The notes beneath the pieces are model-generated. The model worked only from the letters and a program-made list of their open reading frames with translations. It did no database searches and was not told the DNA's origin. A stretch of 16,912 nucleotides of DNA from CALAED01 sp937891035 (GTDB lineage Bacteria > Actinomycetota > Actinomycetes > Streptosporangiales > Streptosporangiaceae): positions 1 through 16,912 of the forward strand of contig DASQSZ010000340.1 of NCBI GenBank assembly GCA_035642125.1, written 5' to 3'. Made by a program: the position numbers and the translations under genes. This document shows positions 1 to 6,177 of this stretch, piece by piece. How positions within the stretch are numbered: position 1 is the stretch's first letter; the number at the start of each line of letters is the position of its first letter.

Positions 1-205
1 AAGTCGTCTAACCGGCCGCGCCGATCCTCGCAGCGACCCGCCTGCAAGTGATCACGCATGTGCTCTCGCATCGTCCCGGGCGGAGGCGCTCAAATCCGGT
101 TAATTCCTCTACCAATAGTGATAAGGAAGGAATTCGGCAGCCGCCGTCATCTCCCTTGGCGCCATTTCAAGATTGTTTGTAGCCCCGCTCTCCGGAGCCC
201 CTATT

Positions 206-236
206 TTGTCAGTGCCTCTCGTTAGCGTTAGTCCCG
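206..236 (+). promoter_or_regulatory. Probable leaderless promoter of the DUF222-HNH gene
   Basis: TTGTCA lies at 206-211 and TAGCGT at 223-228, and a GTG in the DUF222 frame starts at 236, seven bases after the TAGCGT element. That spacing fits transcription starting on the GTG itself, giving a leaderless mRNA, which is common in actinobacteria. No Shine-Dalgarno site precedes this GTG. The distance between the two elements (11 bases) is short for a classical -35/-10 pair, so TTGTCA may not be a true -35. This is inference from motif positions only. Confidence 0.4.
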
Positions 237-2254
237 TGGAAAAGACACGGTCGCCGATTCCGGCGGGCTTGGCGGAGATGCCGCCGGGGGCGGAGTTGGC
301 GGCCGTGTTGGCCGGTATCGATCTGAGCCGCTTGGGCGGTCTCGATTGCGTGACGGTCATGCGGGCGCAGCACCGGCAGGTGGCGCATGAGCAGGCGCGG
401 TTGATGGCGGCGATGGTGGAGGTCGCGCTCTGCGGCGTCGGCCCCGATGATGAGCTGCCCCGCATGGACGCCCCCGACGAGTTCTCCGCCGATGAGATCC
501 GCGGTGCTTTGGTATGGACCCGTGCCGCCGCCACCGGCCAGCTGACCCTGGCTTGGGACTTGTGCTCCCGGCTCCCTGACGTCTTCGACACACTTCAGCG
601 CGGCGCGATCGACGTGCCGAAGGCCAAGGTGTTTTCGGAGTGGACCAGCGGATTGACCGATGTACAGGCCCAGGAGGTCTGTTCGTCGCTGTTGCCGGAG
701 GCGCCCAACTTGACGACCGGACAGCTGACCGAACGGATCAAGAGGCTCGCGATCGCGATCGACCCCGATTGGGCCCGCCGCCGCTATGCCGAGGCCGTCC
801 GTAACCGTAAGGTGGTCGGCTATCGCAATGAGGATGGCTCGGCCAACCTGTGCGGCTACCAGTTGCCCGCCGACCGTGCCGCCGCGGCCTGCACCAATCT
901 CGACGCCCTCGCCAAGAAGATCAAGCAGGCCGGGGACGCTCGGCCCATCGACCACATCCGGGCCGACCTCTATCTCGCCATGCTGGATGGCACCTACACC
1001 GGCCGGTCCGAACACGACATCATCGCCCACTTTCTCGCCACCGCCCAAGCGGCGGCCACCGGGCACCCTGGCCGCGACCACAACGGCGCCCCATCTCATG
1101 ACCCGACCCGCGACGCGACGTCGGCTCCAGCTTCAGGCGGCCAGGTGATCCACGACCCCTGGCCGGCCGTTGCCGACCAAGTCGAGCTGCGGCCAAGTGA
1201 GCCACATGGAGCAACGCCCCAGCCACCTGGAGCAAACGGACGCCCAACCACCTGGCATGGCTCAGACGGCAACCACGCATCGATCCCTGCATCCGCCTCA
1301 ACCAACACCGACCCGGAAGTGACCCAGGGGCCCGGCCTCGACGGTGAGATCGCCGACGGCGTAGGCGAGAGCCCGCGGCCGGCGCGGCGGGCGGGTGTGG
1401 AGATCCGCGTCGAGCTCACCACGCTGCTTGGTGAGGATGATCACCCCGGCGAGATCGCCGGTTGGGGGTTCATCGACGCCGATTCGGCCCGTGGGCTCGT
1501 GCGCGAGCAGACCGCGGCCGAGTGGCGCTACGCGATTACCGACGAGAACGGTCGGCTGAGATATGAGGGCATCACGCGGCTCCGGCCGGCCGGCTACCCG
1601 TCCCGCAGCGCGTCACCCTGCCGGGGCGGCATCGTCGAATTGCACATCAAGCACTCTGATCTTCACCGGTTGGCGGCAAGACGGCAGCGCCTCGGCGGTT
1701 GGGCCAAGCTCATCGCGGACTTGATCCGCCAAGCCGACCACCAGGATCAGTCTTACCAGTCCCCTGCGGCGCGACCCACTCCCGGGCAGCGCCCCAATGG
1801 GAACGACGAGCGCGGCCCTCGCAGCCCTGGCAAGCCGCTCCGGCGCCGTACCGAGATCCGCGACCGCACGTGCACACACCCGCGGTGTCGCGCGCCCGCC
1901 CACGGCACGGATGGGGACCACACGCAGGACTGGGCGCACGGCGGCGCCACTTGGGACGGCAACATCGGGTCGGCCTGCCGCCACGACCATCGACTCAAGC
2001 ACGAGGGCGGTTGGCAAGTCCACCAACTCGAGCCCGGCCGGCTGATCTGGACCTCCCGGCTCGGCATGCACTACGCCGTACGGCCCCCGCTGATCATCCA
2101 ACCGTTGCCTGACCCGGCTCCACGCCAACCGGCACCCTCGCACCTGCCCGACGATCATCCAGACACCCCCATCTGGCGCGAGCCGCCGGCCTCGCCCATC
2201 CAGCCGGCGAGACCACCGCCACCACCTGACCTGGACGAGCCCGTCCCGTTCTGA
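236..2254 (+). CDS. DUF222 domain-containing HNH endonuclease-like protein
   Basis: This 672-residue protein has the two-part layout of actinobacterial DUF222-HNH (REP13E12-like) proteins. Residues about 15-290 form the helical DUF222 region, opening with MPPGAELAAVL and a run containing QHRQVAHEQARL. A Pro/Gly/Thr-rich linker of low complexity follows (about 265-390), then a short conserved block around VELTTLLGEDDHPGEIAGWG. The HNH domain lies at about 540-600: paired cysteines near C546, D561-H562, N576 and H583/H585 in CRHDHRLKH. These proteins are usually annotated as nucleases and occur as dispersed multicopy genes; the biological role is not established. The open frame extends back to a TTG at 173, but those extra codons read through promoter-like sequence, so I prefer the GTG at 236; an ATG at 278 is another option. 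The tail after the HNH domain is proline-rich. No partner gene is evident. Confidence 0.88.
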   Translation: MEKTRSPIPAGLAEMPPGAELAAVLAGIDLSRLGGLDCVTVMRAQHRQVAHEQARLMAAMVEVALCGVGPDDELPRMDAPDEFSADEIRGALVWTRAAATGQLTLAWDLCSRLPDVFDTLQRGAIDVPKAKVFSEWTSGLTDVQAQEVCSSLLPEAPNLTTGQLTERIKRLAIAIDPDWARRRYAEAVRNRKVVGYRNEDGSANLCGYQLPADRAAAACTNLDALAKKIKQAGDARPIDHIRADLYLAMLDGTYTGRSEHDIIAHFLATAQAAATGHPGRDHNGAPSHDPTRDATSAPASGGQVIHDPWPAVADQVELRPSEPHGATPQPPGANGRPTTWHGSDGNHASIPASASTNTDPEVTQGPGLDGEIADGVGESPRPARRAGVEIRVELTTLLGEDDHPGEIAGWGFIDADSARGLVREQTAAEWRYAITDENGRLRYEGITRLRPAGYPSRSASPCRGGIVELHIKHSDLHRLAARRQRLGGWAKLIADLIRQADHQDQSYQSPAARPTPGQRPNGNDERGPRSPGKPLRRRTEIRDRTCTHPRCRAPAHGTDGDHTQDWAHGGATWDGNIGSACRHDHRLKHEGGWQVHQLEPGRLIWTSRLGMHYAVRPPLIIQPLPDPAPRQPAPSHLPDDHPDTPIWREPPASPIQPARPPPPPDLDEPVPF

Positions 2255-2269
2255 CGCCGGGGTCTTTCA

Positions 2270-2326
2270 CGCGGAACGGCTCGCTCCATCACCCATGGTC
2301 CCTGATATGTCGTCCGGCCGGACCAT
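2270..2326 (-). pseudogene. Remnant of the start of a lost leftward gene (left copy)
   Basis: On the reverse strand a perfect AGGAGG (2334-2339) stands seven bases before an ATG at 2326. The frame reads MVRPDDISGTM and stops after 19 codons. The same arrangement recurs at 3507 beside the intact birA, where the frame begins MGPPDDV. Shared SD spacing and first codons suggest the 5' tip of a real gene that once faced away from birA. In mycobacteria and Streptomyces, as I recall, birA is divergent from an acyl-CoA carboxylase beta-subunit gene (accD5/pccB), so that is the best candidate, but too few codons remain to prove it. Translation into a 19-residue peptide cannot be excluded. Confidence 0.4.
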
Positions 2327-2760
2327 CGCCGCACCTCCTCCACCCCGATCGGAGAGGTATATCGCCCGCCCGTAGTGGAACGGCTCGGGTTGTACGCATC
2401 CTTAAGTGGCCCGGCCATCTGCCCCGCATGGGGTAGGAGGTCAGGCCGCGCGGCTGACCGTGGTCGTTCGGGGGTGCGGTTGATGGGCTAGTGAGTGAAT
2501 CGCCGTACATCGATTGGGGCGGCCGCCGCTGGATGAGCGGGCGCTGGTCCGGGCGTTGGTGCGGCCGAGTTGGCTGGGCGCGAGATCAGGATGGTCGCGG
2601 TGACCGGGTCGACGAACGCCGACGTGGCGGTGGCGGGCACCGTGTTGGTGGCCGAGGCGCAGACGGCGGGGCGGGGCGGCTCGGGCGGGCCGTGGAGGCG
2701 CCGCCGCGTGCCGGGCGGCAGGCTGAGCTGGCTGCCGCTGCTGACAGGCGTGGCCGTCGT
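2291..2760 (+). repeat. Left copy of a duplicated birA upstream and 5' segment
   Basis: This stretch aligns by eye, in the same orientation, with about 3487-3977. Landmarks in both copies: the reverse-strand ACCTCCTCC block (2333 on; 3514 on), GTGGAACGGCTCGGGTTGT (identical in both), the block CATCTGCCC, and GGGGGTGCGGTTG, then the birA coding start. The copy has diverged by substitutions and small and large deletions, so the duplication is not recent, or the DNA came from a relative. It accounts for much of the gene-free region after the DUF222-HNH gene. Confidence 0.8.
2488..2760 (+). pseudogene. Truncated, frameshifted 5' fragment of birA
   Basis: Pieces of biotin protein ligase residues 1 to about 110 are recognisable: a start near GTG 2491 (VSESPY, against MDESPY in the intact gene), GSTNAD (from 2609), VLVAEAQTAGRG (around 2643-2676) and LSWLPLLTG (around 2725-2751). 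The reading frame is broken by a lost base in the block after GAT (around 2514-2520), and the segments equal to the AAGQGALEG and LTFSMLLRPA regions of the intact protein are deleted. Similarity stops near 2757; the KWPND catalytic region and everything downstream are absent. It cannot encode a ligase. Confidence 0.85.
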
Positions 2761-2995
2761 TCGACGATGTACGCCCCGGCCGGACCAATGAAGGGCCCCC
2801 GGGGCTGGTCGGGATCCCCGCTATAGCGCTCGACGCCATTTCGTGGTCATGGCCGTGAACGGTGAGGTTAGGAACCCTAAATACACCCGCGACACGCGCG
2901 AAGTTCTGAATCGAGAATGCCGCACTACCGGACATTTCGATTCGATCGATAAGCATCGCGCATGCCCCAGTCGGTATATTGGCTGTTCAAGAACC
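2761..2995 (+). promoter_or_regulatory. Probable CRISPR leader region
   Basis: This 235-base stretch has no gene and is less G+C-rich than its surroundings, especially 2860-2990 (GGTTAGGAACCCTAAATACA, ATTTCGATTCGATCGATAAG, GGTATATTGGC). It directly abuts the first and best-preserved repeat. Placement on this side agrees with the repeat 3' end (ATCGCAAC, resembling the ATTGAAAC-type crRNA tag) and with repeat decay at the opposite end. No specific integration-host or promoter motif could be identified with confidence. Confidence 0.45.
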
Positions 2996-3404
2996 GCAGC
3001 ACCGGTCCTCCGGGGCCGGTGAGGATCGCAACGGCCCATCCGCAGACATATGTGTTTACACCCTGCCGCAGCACCGGTCCTCCGGGGCCGGTGAGGATCG
3101 CAACCGAATCAGCAACGACGGTCCGATGTACTACCGGCTGGGGGCAGCACCGGTCCTCCGGGGCCGGTGAGGATCGCAACCTTGGTAAGCAACGCTTGCC
3201 GCTGAATCCGGACGTCTACAGCAGCACCGGTCCTCCGGGGCCGGTGAGGATCGCAACCTGGACGAATTCCAGCTCCGCGCCCGCCACGTCGAAGCAGCAG
3301 CGGTCCTTCGGGGCCGGTGGGGATCGCAACGCGGATCCGCAGCGTCAGTGCGGTCAGTGCCGCCTCGTGCAGCACCGGTCCTCCGGGCCGGTGAGGATCG
3401 CAAC
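2996..3404 (+). CRISPR. Small CRISPR array, six repeats and five spacers, no cas genes nearby
   Basis: Repeats are 37 bases, beginning GCAGCACCGGTCC and ending GAGGATCGCAAC, at 2996-3032, 3068-3104, 3144-3180, 3221-3257, 3294-3330 and 3369-3404. The first four are identical. Repeat 5 has three substitutions and repeat 6 lacks one G in the central GGGG, so it is 36 bases long. Spacers are unique: 3033-3067 (35), 3105-3143 (39), 3181-3220 (40), 3258-3293 (36) and 3331-3368 (38). Each intact repeat contains an inverted repeat, CACCGG and CCGGTG, extendable with CC/GG and G-T pairs to a stem of about nine pairs. The ATCGCAAC 3' end and rightward decay put the leader on the left and transcription rightward. 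Repeat and spacer lengths suit a type I or III system, but no cas gene is present, so the subtype is open. Confidence 0.93.
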
Positions 3405-3647
3405 GGCATCTCAGCGACGCTGGCCGGCACTCATGCGGCCAACCGGCTCTTTGTAATAGAGGCGCGATGTAGTGCGCATCTCTGATCACGTCGTCTGGCG
3501 GGCCCATCGCGGTACCTCCTCCGCCCTGATCGTAGGTGTCGCTCGGCCGCCGGTCGTGGAACGGCTCGGGTTGTGCGCAGCCCGGAGCCATCTGCCCACA
3601 TGGGCATGGCGACCTTGGCCGTTCCGGGGGTGCGGTTGGATTGGGAG
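3405..3647. other. Region between CRISPR array and birA, holding the right copy of the birA upstream segment
   Basis: 3405-3486 is array-flanking DNA in which I see no gene. From about 3487 the sequence matches the left copy at 2291 on. It includes a reverse-strand AGGAGG (3515-3520) seven bases from an ATG at 3507 (MGPPDDV...), the counterpart of the gene-start remnant at 2326. That frame stays open leftward through the array, but its later codons are only CRISPR repeats and spacers, so I do not call it a gene. The birA promoter should lie in 3530-3647; no clear -35/-10 pair was found. Confidence 0.55.
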
Positions 3648-4511
3648 ATGGATGAGTCGCCGTACACCGATCTGGAGCGGCCGCCGCTGGACGAGCGGGC
3701 GCTGGCTCGGGCGCTGGTGCGGCCGGGTGGGCTGTGGCGCGAGATCGAGGTGGTCGCGGCAACGGGGTCGACGAACGCCGATTTGGTGGTCGCCGCCGGG
3801 CAGGGGGCTCTGGAGGGCGCCGTGCTGGTGGCGGAGGCGCAGACGGCTGGGCGTGGGCGGCTGGGCCGGGTGTGGCAGGCGCCGCCGCGCGCCGGGTTGA
3901 CGTTCTCGATGCTGCTGCGGCCCGCGGTGCCGGGCGGCAGGCTGACCTGGCTGCCGCTGCTGACCGGGGTTGCCGTCGCGGCGGCGGTGGAGCGGCTGAC
4001 TGAGCGGGCGGCGGCGGGTGACTTCGGTGCGACGGCGGGCGGGGCGGTGCGGCCCACCTTGAAGTGGCCCAACGACGTGCTCGTCGGGGAGCGCAAGTTG
4101 GGCGGGATCTTGGTGGAGAGTAAGGGGGAGGCCGTGATCGTGGGCGTCGGGCTGAATGTGGGGCTAAAGCCTGATGAGTTGCCGGTGCCGTCGGCCACGT
4201 CGCTGGCGATCGAGCGCGCGGCGGTCACCGACAGAGGGATGCTGCTGCGGGCGATCCTGCGCGAGTTCGAGCGGCGGTACGAGACCTGGGTGGCGGCGGA
4301 GGGCGATCCCGGCCCGAGCGGAGTACGGGCCGCGTACCGGGCGGTGTGCGCCACGCTCGGCCGGGACGTACGGGTGGAACTGCCCGGTGAGCGCGTGCTG
4401 AGCGGAACTGCGACAGATGTTGATGAGGGTGGCTGGCTGCTGGTGCGCACGGCCGACGGGGGCGAGGAGGCGGTCGGCGCCGGCGACGTCGTCCATGTGC
4501 GCGGCGGGTGA
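3648..4511 (+). CDS. birA: Biotin--[acetyl-CoA-carboxylase] ligase
   Basis: This 287-residue enzyme joins biotin to the lysine of biotin carboxyl carrier domains by way of biotinyl-5'-AMP. The family signatures are all present: GSTNAD (40-45), the glycine-rich nucleotide/biotin loop GRGRLGR (68-74), the catalytic KWPND (139-143), KLGGILVES (150-158) and GVGLNVG (166-172), then the small C-terminal beta domain. There is no N-terminal winged-helix domain, so this is a monofunctional ligase, not an E. coli-type BirA repressor. The frame extends back to GTG 3573 with ATGs at 3600 and 3606. I chose ATG 3648 because actinobacterial homologues begin near MDESPYTDLERPPL and the decayed copy has a possible GTG start at the same place; a good SD site is lacking. 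The PH-domain gene follows after 55 bases. The usual divergent carboxylase neighbour is missing. Confidence 0.93.
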   Translation: MDESPYTDLERPPLDERALARALVRPGGLWREIEVVAATGSTNADLVVAAGQGALEGAVLVAEAQTAGRGRLGRVWQAPPRAGLTFSMLLRPAVPGGRLTWLPLLTGVAVAAAVERLTERAAAGDFGATAGGAVRPTLKWPNDVLVGERKLGGILVESKGEAVIVGVGLNVGLKPDELPVPSATSLAIERAAVTDRGMLLRAILREFERRYETWVAAEGDPGPSGVRAAYRAVCATLGRDVRVELPGERVLSGTATDVDEGGWLLVRTADGGEEAVGAGDVVHVRGG

Positions 4512-4566
4512 CCTGATTTGTGCGGTCGATCGCTGGCCCGGCCGGATTTCTGTCACGATATGCGCC

Positions 4567-5079
4567 ATGGCGCAACCTGAGCAGTCTTCGACGACTGAGG
4601 GGCAAGTGATCCTCAGTGATCATCCGCATTGGACGACGCTGATCGCCACGATCCTGCTGCTCATCGTGACCGTCGCCGTGGCCGGCGTGCTGATTTTCTT
4701 CGTGCCGGATACGTGGGGGGCGCAGACCCAGGTGCGGCTCGGCATCGCGGGGGCGGCCGTGGTCATCGCGTTCGTCTTTTCCATCGTGCCGTTCCTGCGC
4801 TGGTTCGCGACCCGCTACGAGCTCACGGACCAGGGTCTCGTGATCAGGGAGGGCGTCCTGTCGCGGTCGGTCAGGACGATTCCGATCGGGCGCATCAACG
4901 ACGCCGCGCACGCGCAGCGGCTGATCGAGCGGATGCTCGGCAAGGGGACACTGACGGTCGAATCGGGCGGCGAGCGCGGCCAGCTTGTCCTGAAGAACGT
5001 TCCCGAGGTCGAAGAGTGGCACCAGCAAATCTATCGGCTGATCGACGATGTCGCCGACGGAGTACGGGACGGCCGTTAG
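4567..5079 (+). CDS. Two-TM bacterial PH (bPH2) domain membrane protein
   Basis: This 170-residue protein has a short polar N-terminus, two hydrophobic helices (about 23-46, TTLIATILLLIVTVAVAGVL, and about 55-80), then a cytoplasmic domain starting TRYELTDQGLVIREGVLSR. That last pattern and the following RTIPIGRINDA are typical of bacterial PH domain (DUF304/bPH2) proteins. The function is unknown; a membrane-associated scaffold or stress role has been suggested for the family. ATG 4567 is chosen over the upstream open frame because the upstream part overlaps birA. CACGAT at 4554-4559 ends seven bases before the ATG, which would suit a leaderless transcript, but no -35 is visible. A similar gene neighbours birA in Mycobacterium (Rv3278c, from memory), so this is a conserved context. 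The cyclase gene starts three bases after its stop. Confidence 0.87.
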   Translation: MAQPEQSSTTEGQVILSDHPHWTTLIATILLLIVTVAVAGVLIFFVPDTWGAQTQVRLGIAGAAVVIAFVFSIVPFLRWFATRYELTDQGLVIREGVLSRSVRTIPIGRINDAAHAQRLIERMLGKGTLTVESGGERGQLVLKNVPEVEEWHQQIYRLIDDVADGVRDGR

Positions 5080-5082
5080 CGC

Positions 5083-6102
5083 GTGAGTATCCCGCCGCGG
5101 CTGCCGGAGCCGAACGAGATCGAGGCGCTCCTACTCGGCGGTGAGCTGCGCTACACCCGGCTGGACGCCGTCCGGATGACCGGCGTGTCTATGGAGTTCG
5201 CCGAACGGCTGTGGCGTGCCTTCGGTTACCCGCGGCCCGCCGACGACGCCGTCGCCTTCACCGAGGGCGACATCGCCGCGCTGGCCCGCATTCGCAACCT
5301 GATGGACGCCGGCGTCTTCGACGAAGACACCGTGATCAGGATGGTGCGCGCCGTCGGCCAGACGATGGCCCGGCTGGCCGAATGGCAGGTCGACATTCTG
5401 CTGGGCGAGAACGCCGACGCGCAGGCCCCGCCGCCCCCCGCTGCCGTCCGCCTCATCCTCGACACGGCCGAGACGCACATCGCCGAGCTCGAGCCGCTCA
5501 TCGTGCACGCTTGGCGACGCCAGCTCGCCGCGTCCGGCGCCCGCGCGATGACGGTGGCGGCCGCCGAAGACGAGACGGTTCCCGTACGAATGCGCCTCGT
5601 CGTCGGCTTCGTCGACATGGTGTCCTTCACCCAGGCGAGCCGCGCCATGGACGAGGGCGAGCTGGCCCGGATGGTGGAGTCCTTCGAGGAGACGGCGGCC
5701 GATCTCATCGCATCGAGCGGCGGCCGCCTGGTGAAGACGCTGGGCGATGAGGTCCTGTTCAGCGCCGAGGCCCCGCGGGCCGGTTGCGAGATCGCCCTCG
5801 GCATCGCCGAGGCGGCCGCGACGCACGCGAACATCCCCGACGTCCGGGCCGGTGTGGCCTACGGCTCAGTGCTGCCCCTGATGGGGGACGTCTTCGGCCC
5901 GACGGTCAACCTCGCCGCCCGGCTCACCTCGATAGCCCGCCCCGGCAGCGTACTGATCGACGCCGGCCTCGCCGCCGAACTGGAGGACGTGCCCGGATAC
6001 CAGGTGCAGCGCCTGGTGCGCCGGCCCGCCCGCGGCCTCGGCCTCATCCAGCCGTACGTCCTGCGCCGCCGCCTGCCCCGCGGTGATCGCGGCGGGCAGT
6101 AG
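5083..6102 (+). CDS. cya: Class III adenylate cyclase with N-terminal regulatory domain
   Basis: The 339-residue soluble protein has two parts. Residues 1-165 form a helical domain (NEIEALLLGGELRYTRLDAV, then AFTEGDIAALARIRNLMDAG) resembling the regulatory domain of pH-sensitive Rv1264-type cyclases. Residues 170-295 are the class III catalytic domain: metal-binding D178 (GFVDMVSFT) and D222 (TLGDEVLF), purine-site K218 with T274 at the partner position (FGPTVNLAARL), and transition-state N276 and R280. All key residues are present, so it should make cAMP from ATP as a homodimer. Thr instead of Asp at the purine site is the class IIIb-like variant. It starts at GTG three bases after the PH-domain gene, implying co-transcription. 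From memory, the S. coelicolor cyclase gene SCO4928 also neighbours birA, which supports orthology. A strong hairpin follows the stop. Confidence 0.9.
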   Translation: MSIPPRLPEPNEIEALLLGGELRYTRLDAVRMTGVSMEFAERLWRAFGYPRPADDAVAFTEGDIAALARIRNLMDAGVFDEDTVIRMVRAVGQTMARLAEWQVDILLGENADAQAPPPPAAVRLILDTAETHIAELEPLIVHAWRRQLAASGARAMTVAAAEDETVPVRMRLVVGFVDMVSFTQASRAMDEGELARMVESFEETAADLIASSGGRLVKTLGDEVLFSAEAPRAGCEIALGIAEAAATHANIPDVRAGVAYGSVLPLMGDVFGPTVNLAARLTSIARPGSVLIDAGLAAELEDVPGYQVQRLVRRPARGLGLIQPYVLRRRLPRGDRGGQ

Positions 6103-6127
6103 GCCGGCCTATGCGAAGGCAACCCCG

Positions 6128-6160
6128 GCCCCCGCCGGACAGACCGACGGAGGCGGGGGC
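6128..6160. terminator. Bidirectional hairpin terminator between convergent genes
   Basis: GCCCCCGCC (6128-6136) and GGCGGGGGC (6152-6160) are perfect inverted repeats: a nine-pair G/C stem with a 15-base loop. It lies in the 75-base gap between the cyclase stop (6102) and the converging anti-sigma-like gene stop (6178). There is no clear T-tract, which is usual for high-G+C actinobacterial terminators. Confidence 0.75.
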
Positions 6161-6177
6161 GGTGAGTGAGGTTTCGC

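Noticed and set aside
1..71. Reverse frame open to the left window edge from ATG at 71 (MREHMRDHLQAG...)
   Set aside because: Only about 23 codons are visible, there is no ribosome-binding site, and nothing is recognisable. It may be a real gene start, but cannot be supported. The rest of 1-205 shows no feature.
1200..1236. Short direct repeat AGCCACMTGGAGCAA in the DUF222-HNH linker
   Set aside because: Two copies 21 bases apart within a proline-rich coding linker; ordinary low-complexity drift.
2962..3456. Open frame of 164 codons across the CRISPR array on the + strand, and similar reverse frames
   Set aside because: The encoded peptide merely repeats the translation of the CRISPR repeat (STGPPGPVRIAT), with no gene signature; repeats and spacers happen to lack stops in high-G+C DNA.
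3109..3507. Reverse gene starting at ATG 3507 with a good SD site and reading through the array
   Set aside because: After the first dozen or so codons the frame is only CRISPR repeats and spacers. I treat it as a gene-start remnant, not a functional gene.
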